Positions 9,158 to 17,656 of a stretch of 53,983 nucleotides of DNA are shown here, one piece after another. The position numbers and the translations under genes were made by a program. The stretch spans positions 1 to 53,983 of the forward strand of contig JADFIG010000025.1 of assembly GCA_022566735.1 (NCBI GenBank), given 5' to 3'. The notes under the pieces are model-generated. The model was not told the origin of the DNA, did not search any database, and worked only from the letters and a program-made list of their open reading frames with translations. The stretch comes from Pseudomonadota bacterium. Lineage in GTDB: Bacteria > Pseudomonadota > Gammaproteobacteria > Burkholderiales > Burkholderiaceae_C. Positions within the stretch are counted from its first letter, which is position 1; each line of letters opens with the position of its first letter.

Positions 9158-10183
9158 ATGTTCGAAACCTCCATCACCGGCAGCCTGCCCAAACCCGCCT
9201 GGCTGGCCGAAACCCACAAGCTCTGGCCCCAATGGGCGGCGCAAGGCGATGCGCTCCTGCAGGCCAAGGCCGATGCGACCCTGCTGTGGATCAAGGCCCA
9301 GGAAGACGCCGGGCTGGACATCGTGTGCGACGGCGAGCAGTCGCGCCAGCACTTCGTGCACGGCTTTCTGGAGCAGGTCGAGGGCATCGACTTCGAGCAC
9401 AAGGTGAAGATGGGCATCCGCGACAACCGCTACGACGCGATGGTGCCGCAGGTGGTCTCAGAGTTGCGCCTGAAGGGCCGCGTGCACGCCTTCGAGGCCC
9501 AACTGGCGCGCGCGCACACCAAGAAGAAGCTGAAGTTCACCCTGCCTGGCCCCATGACCATCGTGGACACGGTGGCAGACCGCTTCTATGGTGACAAAGC
9601 CAAGATGGCCTTCGCCTTCGCTGAGCTGCTCAACCAGGAGGCCCTGGCGCTGCAGGCCGATGGCGTGGACATCATCCAGTTCGACGAGCCTGCCTTCAAC
9701 GTCTACATGAAAGACGTGGCCGACTGGGGCGTGAAGGCGCTGGAGCGCGCCGCGCAAGGCCTGAGCTGCAAGACCGTGGTGCACATCTGCTATGGCTACG
9801 GCATCCAGGCCAACACCGACTGGAAAAGCACCCTGGGCGATGAATGGCGTCAGTACGAAACCGTTTTTCCAGCGCTGGCCCAAAGCAGCATCGACCAGGT
9901 GAGCCTGGAATGCATGCACTCGCGCGTGCCGCTTGAGCTGCTGCGGCTGCTGGAGGGCAAGGATGTGCTGGTAGGCGTGATCGATGTGGCCACCGATGTG
10001 ATAGAGACGCCTGAGGAAGTGGCCGACGCCATCGGCCAAGCCTTGCAGTTTGTGCCCAAAGAGCGGCTGTTTCCATGCACGAACTGCGGCATGGCGCCCA
10101 TGTCGCGGGAGGTGGCTCAGCGCAAGCTACGAGCCCTGGCCGAGGGCACGAAGCTGGCCAAGGCGCGCTTGGCCTCGAATTGA
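9158..10183 (+). CDS. mesD: MesD, short folate-independent methionine synthase (MetE C-terminal-domain homologue)
   Basis: Cobalamin-independent methionine synthase catalytic barrel without the MetE N-terminal folate-binding half: 341 residues against about 750 for MetE. The ATG at 9158 (MFETSITGSLPKPAWLAE) matches the family start; the TTG at 9143 is less likely. Zinc/homocysteine-site residues are visible as VVHICYGYG (His, Cys; near 205), SLECMHSRVP (Glu) and CTNCGMAPM (Cys, near 305). DGEQSRQHF and FDEPAFN are further conserved blocks. It needs MesX, encoded just upstream. A strong terminator follows at 10223. Confidence 0.9.
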   Translation: MFETSITGSLPKPAWLAETHKLWPQWAAQGDALLQAKADATLLWIKAQEDAGLDIVCDGEQSRQHFVHGFLEQVEGIDFEHKVKMGIRDNRYDAMVPQVVSELRLKGRVHAFEAQLARAHTKKKLKFTLPGPMTIVDTVADRFYGDKAKMAFAFAELLNQEALALQADGVDIIQFDEPAFNVYMKDVADWGVKALERAAQGLSCKTVVHICYGYGIQANTDWKSTLGDEWRQYETVFPALAQSSIDQVSLECMHSRVPLELLRLLEGKDVLVGVIDVATDVIETPEEVADAIGQALQFVPKERLFPCTNCGMAPMSREVAQRKLRALAEGTKLAKARLASN

Positions 10184-10222
10184 GCGCCGGCCCCTTCCAG
10201 CCGGGGTCTTGTGGATGGGGAT

Positions 10223-10258
10223 GGTCGCGCCTGCGCTGCGGGCGCGACCTTTGTTTTT
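10223..10258 (+). terminator. Rho-independent terminator after mesD
   Basis: Nine-base perfect stem GGTCGCGCC (10223-10231) / GGCGCGACC (10241-10249) with a nine-base loop, followed by tttgttttt (10250-10258). It separates the methionine operon from the downstream transporter gene. Confidence 0.9.
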
Positions 10259-10283
10259 GAAGACATGACGTGGTGAGTTCGAA

Positions 10284-11321
10284 ATGGTGAAGGGTTTGAA
10301 GCCGATGGGGTCCATGAGCAGGATGGCGGGCCGCCATCTCCAGCGTGGAGCGATCGATTGGTTCCTGATGGGCATGGTGGGCGCTGTGCTGCTGGCATCG
10401 GTGGCGCCGGACCTGGGCCGCACCGGTGGCCTGCTGCGCCTGGACGTGGTGGGGGACATTGGCGTCTTCCTGATCTTCTTCCTGCACGGCATGGGCCTTA
10501 GCACCGACAGTCTCAAACACGGTGCCTCGCGCTGGAAGCTGCACCTGACGGTGCAGATCAGCACCTTCGCGCTTTTCCCACTGTGGTGGTTCGCGCTCAA
10601 TGCGCTGGTGGGCCGCCACATCCCGCACGACCTGCTGCTGGGCTTCTTCTACCTGGCGGTGCTGCCGTCCACGGTGTCATCGTCTGTGGCGATGACGGCG
10701 ATGGCTCGTGGCAACGTGGCGGCGGCCGTGCTCAACGCCAGCTTGTCGACCCTGCTGGGCGTGGTGCTGACGCCGTTGCTGGCCAGCCTGGTGTTCAGTG
10801 GCGCGGCCGACGGCCAGGCCATGGACGTGGGCGACACCATGCTCAAGGTGGCCAAGATGTTGCTGTTGCCCTTCGTGTTGGGGCAGTTGCTGCGCCCGGT
10901 GGTGGGGGCTTGGTTCCAGAAGGTCAAACCCTGGACGACCAAGGTCGACCGCACCGTGATCCTGCTGCTGGTGCTGAGTTCGTTCAGCGACTCGGTGGCC
11001 GATGGCCTGTGGAGCAAGCATGGCCTGGGCCTGATGGCGATGACGGCCGTGGGCGTGTGCCTGTTCTTGTTCCCCTTTCTGTGGCTGACCAAGCGCATCG
11101 CCAAGGCCCTGAACTTCCCGGTCGAAGACGAGATCGTGGCCGTGTTCTGCGGCTCCAAGAAGACGCTGGCCTCGGGCGTGCCCATGGCCAAGCTGCTGTT
11201 CGGCGGCAACCCGGCCTTGGGGGTGCTGGTGCTGCCCATCATGTTCTACCACCAGCTGCAGCTGTTCGTGTGCTCGGTGATGGCCAGGCGCTATGCGGAG
11301 CGGGGTGAGGTGGTGCACTGA
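10284..11321 (+). CDS. Bile acid:sodium symporter (SBF-like) family transporter
   Basis: Inner-membrane secondary transporter of about 345 residues with 9-10 hydrophobic segments (for example WFLMGMVGAVLLASV, IGVFLIFFLHGMGLS, LLGFFYLAVLPSTVSSSVA, LGLMAMTAVGVCLFLFPFLWL). The block LPSTVSSSVAMTAMARGN and the end segment FCGSKKTLASGVPMAKLLF are typical of the SBF-like/YfeH subgroup. The start is uncertain: ATG at 10284, 10305, 10314 or 10323 all precede the first membrane segment. It follows the mesD terminator, so it is probably transcribed separately. The substrate is unknown; a link to methionine or sulfur is only proximity. Confidence 0.85.
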   Translation: MVKGLKPMGSMSRMAGRHLQRGAIDWFLMGMVGAVLLASVAPDLGRTGGLLRLDVVGDIGVFLIFFLHGMGLSTDSLKHGASRWKLHLTVQISTFALFPLWWFALNALVGRHIPHDLLLGFFYLAVLPSTVSSSVAMTAMARGNVAAAVLNASLSTLLGVVLTPLLASLVFSGAADGQAMDVGDTMLKVAKMLLLPFVLGQLLRPVVGAWFQKVKPWTTKVDRTVILLLVLSSFSDSVADGLWSKHGLGLMAMTAVGVCLFLFPFLWLTKRIAKALNFPVEDEIVAVFCGSKKTLASGVPMAKLLFGGNPALGVLVLPIMFYHQLQLFVCSVMARRYAERGEVVH

Positions 11322-11511
11322 CAAGCACGAGCGAGCGGGCAGTACCTCCCATTGCCCGACGGCCACAAGAAGGTGCTGCCGCAACAACACTGACCAAAGA
11401 CCGGCAGCACTCGGCAAGACAGGCGTTCTACTCCACGAACGAGCCGCAGTGCCGCTCACTCACCCGATCCAGATGCGCCAGCGGCTGCGTATCGTACGCA
11501 CCGGCACTGAC

Positions 11512-11967
11512 TCAGGCCATCCCTTGTGGCCAGGTGTGCGTCTCGCCTTGGCAAGATTGGCACCAGGCAAACAGAGCGTCGTACATCACCATGCCGTGAC
11601 TCAACATTTCGTGATCGTCGGCAAACTTGCGCGACAGGCCCAGAGACAAGGCATACAGCCCCGCTGATTGCGGAGTGAGGTCAAGCCGGTCGGTATCAGC
11701 ACCTCGAACGATGGTGGCCAATTGCTGCAGGGCTGGATCGCTCAACTCGTATTTCCGAAGGAAGGCGTCGAAGCTGCACAGCTCGCCCACATGCGACATC
11801 TCCACACCGGGGATGTCATAGGGTGTGGCGCTTTGGCTTACTGCTGTCGCTAACACTTGATTGGCTGGCACGTACAGAAACTCAGCTTGAGGATCAATGA
11901 AGCGCTGGATCAGCCACGGACATGCAATCCGGTCGATCTTGGGACGTTCTCGTGTCACCCATTTCAT
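11512..11967 (-). CDS. chrB: ChrB C-terminal-domain chromate resistance protein
   Basis: 151-residue product starting at ATG 11967 (MKWVTRERPKIDRIACPWLI) with ribosome site GAGGAGA seven bases upstream. RPKIDRIACPWLIxRFIDPxAEFLYVP is the hallmark of the ChrB C-terminal domain. HVGELCSFDAFLRKYEL and IVRGADTDRLDLTPQSAGL continue it. Full-length ChrB regulators have an additional N-terminal DNA-binding region, which is absent here, so this is the short stand-alone form. It follows chrA by 26 bp on the same strand. Probable role in chromate tolerance; the mechanism of the short form is unclear. Confidence 0.88.
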   Translation of the reverse strand: MKWVTRERPKIDRIACPWLIQRFIDPQAEFLYVPANQVLATAVSQSATPYDIPGVEMSHVGELCSFDAFLRKYELSDPALQQLATIVRGADTDRLDLTPQSAGLYALSLGLSRKFADDHEMLSHGMVMYDALFAWCQSCQGETHTWPQGMA

Positions 11968-11993
11968 GGTCAATCTCCTCTGTGCAAACGGCA

Positions 11994-13154
11994 TCAGTGA
12001 CGGAAAGGGAACAAGGCCATGCCCACCAATGCAGCGGCCAGGATGATCCAAGGCTCTTGAACTTTTTTGAAACGCCACAGAATGGCTACCACTACCAGCG
12101 CCGTGAGGATGGTGGGCAGATCAACCAGCGAGCGTTTGGCAAGCACCACGACCGACCCGGTGATCGCGCCCACGGCCGCAGCCGTCACCCCGTCGATGAA
12201 GGCCAGCAAGCCTGGTCGCTTGCCATGCTTCTTGAAGTAAGGCGCAGGCCCGATGGTAAGCAGGTAGCAGGGAAGGAACGTTGCCAATGCGGCCACGCAG
12301 GCACCCGGCAGGCCCGCGACCAAGTAGCCAATGAAGCCCACCGTTATGACCACTGGGCCTGGTGTGATCATGGCCACGGCCACCGCATCAACGAACTGCT
12401 TCTCAGTGAGCCAGTGAAAGTCGTGAACCACCCCGCCGTAAAGGAACGGCACGATGGCCAGGCCCGAACCAAACACGAAGGTGCCAGCCTTGGCAAAGAA
12501 CACCCCGATTTGCGTCAGGATGGCCGGGTCAGTGGTAAGTGACACACTTACAGCGGGGATCGCAGGCACGAGCGCCATTGCAGCATTCGACGAAAGCCGG
12601 GCTGATGGTCGCCACTTGGTACGCCATAGCCAGACCGTCACACCTGCGGCAATGAATAGTGACGCAATTTCCGACTCAGTGATGATGGTGGTGGTGGCTG
12701 TGATAGCCCAGATCGCCCACAGCAACTTGTCCTTGCCCAGGCTCTTGGTGGTGAGCTTCTGGGCGCTCATGGCGATGATGCCGATGACGGCTGCGCCCAC
12801 GCCGTAGAACGTGGCCTGCATCCAGGTCAGCCCACCGAAGCGGGTGTAGGCCCATCCCAAGGCAACCACCATCAGGAAAGACGGCAGCACGAATGCGATG
12901 CCAACCAAGGTGGCACCCAGGGTGCGATAGTGGACGTAGCCCAGGTAGATGGCCAGTTGCGCGGCCATGGGCCCTGGCATCAACTGGGCCAGGGCGATAC
13001 CTTCCTTGTAGTCCTCATCGCTGATCCAGCGGCGCTGCTCGACCAAGTCGCGATACATGTAGCCCGCCAGTGCCACAGGGCCACCAAAACCGATGGTGCC
13101 CAGACGCAGCATGTAGGCAACGACTTGCCAGAGTGAGTAACTAGGGCCGCTCAT
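11994..13154 (-). CDS. chrA: Chromate efflux transporter ChrA (two-domain form)
   Basis: Inner-membrane chromate exporter, 386 residues, starting MSGPSYSLWQVVAYMLRLGT. The two homologous CHR domains are visible: the first has GFGGPVALAGYM and EGIALAQLMPGPMAAQLAIYLG (residues about 20-70), the second has FFAKAGTFVFGSGLAIVPFL and FVDAVAVAMITPGPVVITVGFIGY (about 225-285). About ten hydrophobic segments are present. It heads a two-gene operon with the chrB-like gene. The gene is preceded by a long leader with several nested inverted repeats (13262-13358), suggesting RNA-level control. Confidence 0.94.
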   Translation of the reverse strand: MSGPSYSLWQVVAYMLRLGTIGFGGPVALAGYMYRDLVEQRRWISDEDYKEGIALAQLMPGPMAAQLAIYLGYVHYRTLGATLVGIAFVLPSFLMVVALGWAYTRFGGLTWMQATFYGVGAAVIGIIAMSAQKLTTKSLGKDKLLWAIWAITATTTIITESEIASLFIAAGVTVWLWRTKWRPSARLSSNAAMALVPAIPAVSVSLTTDPAILTQIGVFFAKAGTFVFGSGLAIVPFLYGGVVHDFHWLTEKQFVDAVAVAMITPGPVVITVGFIGYLVAGLPGACVAALATFLPCYLLTIGPAPYFKKHGKRPGLLAFIDGVTAAAVGAITGSVVVLAKRSLVDLPTILTALVVVAILWRFKKVQEPWIILAAALVGMALFPFRH

Positions 13155-13488
13155 TGAGCACCTCCAGGCATCACAAATGCTGCTGACAAAAAAGAGAAGT
13201 CAGCACCGAAAGCTGAAATCAGTGAAAGACTGAAAGTGCGCGCGAGGCTTATTGGCCTTTTCAAGACGAACTCCTACCTGGGCTTGAGCCCATGGTCAGG
13301 AGCAGTGCTTGGACGCTAAGCGTCTTGTGCTTGCGGGGAGGACCGCTCTTACCCCCGCGTCGGGAGTCTATCACCCACCGCGACAGCATCTGTTCACGAG
13401 TTCGTGCCGCGGTTGCGTGCAAAGGGCGGGCGCTTTAGCCGCACCTCAGCCACAGCATATCGGGATTACCCTAACCCAAAAGCGGGAC
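13155..13488. other. 334-bp leader/promoter region upstream of chrA
   Basis: No gene is supported here. It holds the structured segment at 13262-13358 and the promoter for chrA on the minus strand. On its right side it borders the end of the thioesterase-GNAT gene (stop at 13489). A ribosome site (GGAGG, about 13160-13164) serves chrA. Confidence 0.6.
13262..13358 (-). ncRNA. Structured 5' leader candidate (riboswitch-like) upstream of chrA
   Basis: Nested complementary arms support a folded RNA on the chrA-sense strand: CAAGACG (13262-13268) pairs with CGTCTTG (13321-13327); inside it CTCCT (13271-13275) with AGGAG (13298-13302); inside that TGGGCT/AGCCCA (13279-13292). A competing hairpin GACGC-TAA-GCGTC (13312-13324) shares bases with the outer stem. 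A further stem, GCGGGG/CCCCGC (13333-13338, 13353-13358), precedes them in transcription. Mutually exclusive pairing is a common switch design. Conserved RNA motifs upstream of chromate genes (called chrB-a/chrB-b) have been reported, and this may be one. I could not compare against their covariance models. Confidence 0.45.
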
Positions 13489-14379
13489 TCACTGCACCGA
13501 AACCGAGATCACCCCGACCTCGTCGAACACCGCGCCGTGCGGCACAAAGCCGGCCTGCGTGTACAGCGGCATGGCCGCCACCTGGGCGTGCAGGTCGAGG
13601 CGCTGCACGCCGCGCTGTCGGGCCTCGGCCATCAGCGCCTGCAGCACCTGCCGCCCCAGGCCGATGCCACGCGCACTGCGCAACACCGCCATGCGCCCGA
13701 TGCGGGCCCAACCCTCGTGCGCGGCCTCGCCGGCCTCCCGCGCCTGCGCCGGATCCCCCGAGAGGATGAGCCGGCCCGTGGCCAGCGGCAGGCCCGCGAG
13801 GTTGCTCACCACCGCGTGCACCGCATCGGCATCGTCGGCATCCCACTCCTCGGCCTCGGGGATGCCCTGCTCGCCCACGAACACCGCCAGGCGCACCGCG
13901 CGCGCGGCCTCGCCCCACTCGGCCCAACTGCCGCAACGCAGCCGCGTGACGGGCTGGCCCTGCTCGTGCGCGTCGAGTGGGGCGCGCAGGCTGGCGGGCA
14001 CCGGCGCCGAACGGCCGCTGGCCAGGTCGGTGAACACGTAGACCACCTCGCCGGTGACCAGCAGGCGGCCCTGCGACCACACGGCCCAGTTCAGCGTGAT
14101 CGACGAGGTGCCGATGCGCTCGCAGCGCATGCCGATGTCCAGCCAGTCGTCCAGCCGCGCGGGGGCGTGGTACGCCAGGGTGTTGCGGCGCACGAAGATG
14201 TCGCCACCCACGTGCCGCATCGCGTCCGGGTACGGCAGGCCGACCGTGCGCCAGAACTCGCTGACCGCCACGTCCAGGTAGGTCAGGTAGTGGCCGTTGA
14301 AGACCACCTGCTGGGCGTCCACCTCCACCCAGCGCACGCGCAGGCGGTGGTGGAAGCGGAAGTCGGCGGGCTGGGTCAT
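13489..14379 (-). CDS. Fusion of hotdog acyl-CoA thioesterase (YbgC/FadM type) and GNAT N-acetyltransferase
   Basis: 296 residues from ATG 14379 (MTQPADFRFHHRLRVRWVEV). Residues about 8-135 are a 4-hydroxybenzoyl-CoA-thioesterase hotdog domain with the active-site block VEVDAQQVVFNGHYLTYLD (catalytic Asp) and RRNTLAYHAPARLDD. Residues about 145-290 are a GNAT domain: VFVGEQGIPEAEEWD, then acetyl-CoA-binding RSARGIGLGRQVLQAL and ending LYTQAGFVPHG. It is the last gene of the fatty-acyl operon, 72 bp after the CoA ligase. The combination implies hydrolysis of an acyl-CoA and acetyl/acyl transfer to a small amine in one protein; substrates are unknown. Confidence 0.88.
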   Translation of the reverse strand: MTQPADFRFHHRLRVRWVEVDAQQVVFNGHYLTYLDVAVSEFWRTVGLPYPDAMRHVGGDIFVRRNTLAYHAPARLDDWLDIGMRCERIGTSSITLNWAVWSQGRLLVTGEVVYVFTDLASGRSAPVPASLRAPLDAHEQGQPVTRLRCGSWAEWGEAARAVRLAVFVGEQGIPEAEEWDADDADAVHAVVSNLAGLPLATGRLILSGDPAQAREAGEAAHEGWARIGRMAVLRSARGIGLGRQVLQALMAEARQRGVQRLDLHAQVAAMPLYTQAGFVPHGAVFDEVGVISVSVQ

Positions 14380-14451
14380 CGGGCTGGGTCATCGGGCGGG
14401 GGGCAGAGGGACTCGGCGGATCGGCTCGGCTGGTGGGTTCCAGGTGCAGGT

Positions 14452-16194
14452 TCAGCGCAGCTCGCGGCGCAGGATCTTGCCCACCGGGGTCTTGGGCAGC
14501 TCGGTGTCGCGGAACTCGACGATGCGCGGGATCTTGTAGCCCGTCAGGTTCTTGCGGCAATGCTCCAGCACCGATTCTTTGGTCAGACCTTGATGGCGCG
14601 GCACCACGATGACCTTGACGCGCTCGCCGGCGACATCGTCGGGCACGCCCACCGCGGCCACCTCCTTGACGTCGGGGTGCATGGCGACCACATCCTCGAT
14701 CTCGTTGGGATAGACGTTGAAGCCCGACACCAGGATCATGTCCTTCTTGCGGTCCACGATCTTGAGGAAGCCCTTCTCGTCCATCACGGCGATGTCGCCC
14801 GTGGCCAGCCAGCCTTGTGGGTCGATGACCTTGGCGGTTTCTTCAGGGCGGTTCCAGTAGCCCTTCATGACCTGCGGGCCACGCACGCACAGCTCGCCGG
14901 GCTCGCCGATGTCGGCCCAGGAGCCGTCTTCGCGGCGGCAGCGCACCTCGGTGCCGGGCACGGGCACGCCGATGGAGCCGGTGAAGGTCGGGCGCGGCTT
15001 GTGGATGTCCACCGGCGCCTGCGTCACGATGGGCGAGCATTCCGTCAGGCCGTAGCCTTCGACGATGGCCTGGCCGGTGACTTCCTTCCAGCGCTCGGCC
15101 ACGTTGCGCTGCAGGGCCATGCCGCCCGCGATGGGCAGCTTGAGCCTGGAGAAGTCCAGCTTGCGGAAGTCCGGGTCGTCCAGGAAGGAGGCAAACAGGG
15201 TGTTGACGCCGCTGATGCCGGAGAACTTCTCGTTCTTGAGCATCATCATCACGCGCTTGGTGTCGCGCGGGTTGGCGATCAGGATGTTGCGCCCGCCCAG
15301 GCCCATGAAGATCAGGCCGTTCACGGTCAGCGAGAAGATGTGGTACATCGGGATGAGCGTGACCACGGTCTCCGATTCACCCGTCAGCTGCCCCTCGGCG
15401 AATGCCAGGGCCTGCTGGCAGTTGGCCAGCACATTGCGGTGGGTCAGCATGGCGCCCTTGGCCACGCCGGTGGTGCCGCCGGTGTACTGCAGGAAGGCCA
15501 GTTCGTCGGGCTGCACCTTCACCGGCTGCAGCTTGTGGGCGGCGCCGGCCTTGAGCGCATCGCGCATCCAGATGGCACGGGGCAGGCTGTAGGGCGGCAC
15601 CATCTTCTGCACCTTGCGCAGCACGAAGTTCAGCAGCCGGCCCTTGAGGTTGATGAAGCCATCGGACAGCAGGTCACCGATCTGCGTCAGCACCACGCGC
15701 TTGACCTGGGTGCCGGGCATGGCCTCCTGCAGGGTGCGGGCGAAGGTTTCCATCACGATGATGGTCTCCGCGCCACTGTCCTTGAGCTGGTGGTTGAGCT
15801 CGCGCGCCGTGTAGAGCGGGTTGACGTTGACCACGATGGCGCCGATGCGCAACACCGCGAACAGGCACACCGGGTACTGGAAGGTGTTGGGCAGCATGAT
15901 GGCCACCCGGTCGCCCTTCTTGATGCCCTGGCTTTGCAGGTAGCCCGCGAAGGCCTTGACCAAGCGGTCGAGGCGCTCGAAGGACATCTCCGTGCCGATG
16001 CTCACGAAGCCCGGCCGGTCGCGGAACTTGGCGATGCACTCGTCGAAGTACTGCGTCAGCGACTGGTACTTGTTGACGTCGATGTCGTGGGCCACGCCCT
16101 GCACATACGACGACAACCAGATGCGCTGGGTGGACCCGTCCGGGTTGACGATGGACTGCCCGGCGTGGGCAGCGGCGGCTGCGGTCTGGCTCAT
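14452..16194 (-). CDS. fadD: Long-chain fatty acid-CoA ligase (FadD-like AMP-forming)
   Basis: Activates fatty acids to acyl-CoA with ATP. The start is ATG 16194 (MSQTAAAAAHAGQSIVNPDG) because GAGGAGA precedes it; the frame extends to 16242 without support. 580 residues. AMP-binding P-loop LQYTGGTTGVAKGAML (about 200-215), VNTLFASFL and EGYGLTECSPIV (adenylate-forming A5-type motif, about 350-362), WLATGDIAVMDEKGFLKIVDRKKD (about 445-470) and the terminal lysine block LPKTPVGKILRRELR are all present. It sits between the thiolase gene (131 bp upstream) and the thioesterase-GNAT fusion on the same strand. Confidence 0.93.
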   Translation of the reverse strand: MSQTAAAAAHAGQSIVNPDGSTQRIWLSSYVQGVAHDIDVNKYQSLTQYFDECIAKFRDRPGFVSIGTEMSFERLDRLVKAFAGYLQSQGIKKGDRVAIMLPNTFQYPVCLFAVLRIGAIVVNVNPLYTARELNHQLKDSGAETIIVMETFARTLQEAMPGTQVKRVVLTQIGDLLSDGFINLKGRLLNFVLRKVQKMVPPYSLPRAIWMRDALKAGAAHKLQPVKVQPDELAFLQYTGGTTGVAKGAMLTHRNVLANCQQALAFAEGQLTGESETVVTLIPMYHIFSLTVNGLIFMGLGGRNILIANPRDTKRVMMMLKNEKFSGISGVNTLFASFLDDPDFRKLDFSRLKLPIAGGMALQRNVAERWKEVTGQAIVEGYGLTECSPIVTQAPVDIHKPRPTFTGSIGVPVPGTEVRCRREDGSWADIGEPGELCVRGPQVMKGYWNRPEETAKVIDPQGWLATGDIAVMDEKGFLKIVDRKKDMILVSGFNVYPNEIEDVVAMHPDVKEVAAVGVPDDVAGERVKVIVVPRHQGLTKESVLEHCRKNLTGYKIPRIVEFRDTELPKTPVGKILRRELR

Positions 16195-16325
16195 CGTGGT
16201 CTCCTCGTGTGCCGTCGCCTCGGTGGACTCGGCTTGTCTCATTCTTGAACACCCAGTTTAGCAACGCGGGCCAGGCAGCGCGCTCAGTGCGAACACGCCC
16301 CCTGCCCTCGCATGGCGGCCCGGGC

Positions 16326-17615
16326 TCAGCGCTCCAGGATCGCCACCACGCCCTGGCCACCGGCCGCGCAGATCGAGATCAGGCCGCGGCCCGAGCCCTT
16401 GTGCGCCAGCATCTTGGCCAGCGTGGCGACGATGCGCCCGCCCGTGGCCGCGAAGGGGTGGCCGGCCGCCAGCGAAGAGCCGTTGATGTTGAGCTTGCTG
16501 CGGTCGATGCTGCCCAGCGGCTGGTCCAGGCCCAGGCGCTCCTTGCAGTACTTCGGGTCTTCCCAGGCCTTGAGCGTGCACAGCACCTGCGCGGCGAAGG
16601 CTTCGTGAATTTCATAGAAATCGAAGTCCTGCAGTGTGATGCCAGCGCGGGCCAGCATGCGCGGCACGGCATAGGCCGGCGCCATCAGCAGGCCTTCCTT
16701 CTTGTTGAAGAAGTCCACGGCGGCGACTTCGCTGAAGGTGATGCAGGCCTGCACCGGCAGGTTGCGCTCGCGGGCCCAGTCCTCGCTGGCCAGCAGCACG
16801 GCCGAGGCGCCGTCGGTCAGCGGCGTGGAGTTGCCCGGGGTCAGCGTGCCCTGGCCCGGAGCGATCTTCTTGTCGAAGCAGGGCTTGAGCGAGCGCAGCT
16901 TCTCGATGCTCAGGCCCTCGCGCAGGTTGTTGTCCTTGGTGACGCCCTTGAACGGCGTGATCAGGTCGGCGAAGAAGCCGTCCTTGTAGGCGCGCGCCAG
17001 GTTGGCGTGACTGGCCACGGCCAGCTGGTCCTGGTCTTCGCGGGCGATGCCCCACTCGCGGGCCATCAGCTCGGCGTGCTCGCCCATGGACAAGCCGGTG
17101 CGCGGCTCGCCGTTCTTGGGGATGGCCGGTTTGACCAGCATGCTGGGGCGGATCTTGGACAGCACCTTGAGCTGGGCCATCGTGCCCTTGGCGCGGTTGG
17201 CCTCCATCAGGATCTTGCGCATCTTCTCGTTGACGCCGATGGGCGCGTCCGAGGTGGTGTCCACGCCACCGCCGATGCCGCACTCGATGTGGCCCAGCGC
17301 GATCTTGTTGGCCACCAGCATGATGGCCTCCAGGCCGGTGCCGCAGGCCTGCTGCAGGTCGTAGGCCGGCGTCTCGGGCGACAGCGTGGTCGACAGCACC
17401 GACTCGCGCACCAGGTTGAAGTCACGGCTGTGCTTCATCACGGCACCGGCGGCCACGTCGCCCAGGCGCTGGCCATGCAGGTTGAAGCGGTCGACCAGGC
17501 CCTGGAAGGTGGCCGTCAGCATGTCCTGGTTGGAGACGTTCGAGTAGGCGGTGTTGGAGCGGGCGAAGGGGATGCGGTTGCCACCCAGGATGGCGACGCG
17601 GCGGATGGTGTTCAT
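16326..17615 (-). CDS. Acetyl-CoA C-acyltransferase (thiolase, FadI-like)
   Basis: 429 residues from ATG 17615 (MNTIRRVAILGGNRIPFARS). Catalytic Cys in DLQQACGTGLEAIM (about residue 96), His in AAGHPFAATGGR and the second Cys in ISICAAGGQGVVAIL near the end, so all three thiolase active-site elements are intact. The length is that of the FadI/trifunctional-beta type. It breaks 3-ketoacyl-CoA or, in reverse, condenses acyl-CoAs. It lies between the MaoC hydratase (41 bp upstream) and the ligase. A 3-ketoacyl-CoA supply could come from the neighbouring FabG and MaoC proteins. Confidence 0.94.
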   Translation of the reverse strand: MNTIRRVAILGGNRIPFARSNTAYSNVSNQDMLTATFQGLVDRFNLHGQRLGDVAAGAVMKHSRDFNLVRESVLSTTLSPETPAYDLQQACGTGLEAIMLVANKIALGHIECGIGGGVDTTSDAPIGVNEKMRKILMEANRAKGTMAQLKVLSKIRPSMLVKPAIPKNGEPRTGLSMGEHAELMAREWGIAREDQDQLAVASHANLARAYKDGFFADLITPFKGVTKDNNLREGLSIEKLRSLKPCFDKKIAPGQGTLTPGNSTPLTDGASAVLLASEDWARERNLPVQACITFSEVAAVDFFNKKEGLLMAPAYAVPRMLARAGITLQDFDFYEIHEAFAAQVLCTLKAWEDPKYCKERLGLDQPLGSIDRSKLNINGSSLAAGHPFAATGGRIVATLAKMLAHKGSGRGLISICAAGGQGVVAILER

Positions 17616-17656
17616 GGGCAGGTGCCTTTCAGGGATGCAGGTGGATTCAGGAAGGT

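Noticed and set aside
13309..16248. 979-codon plus-strand open frame
   Set aside because: Antisense to the thioesterase-GNAT and fadD genes; long shadow frames are expected at this G+C and it shows no family motif.
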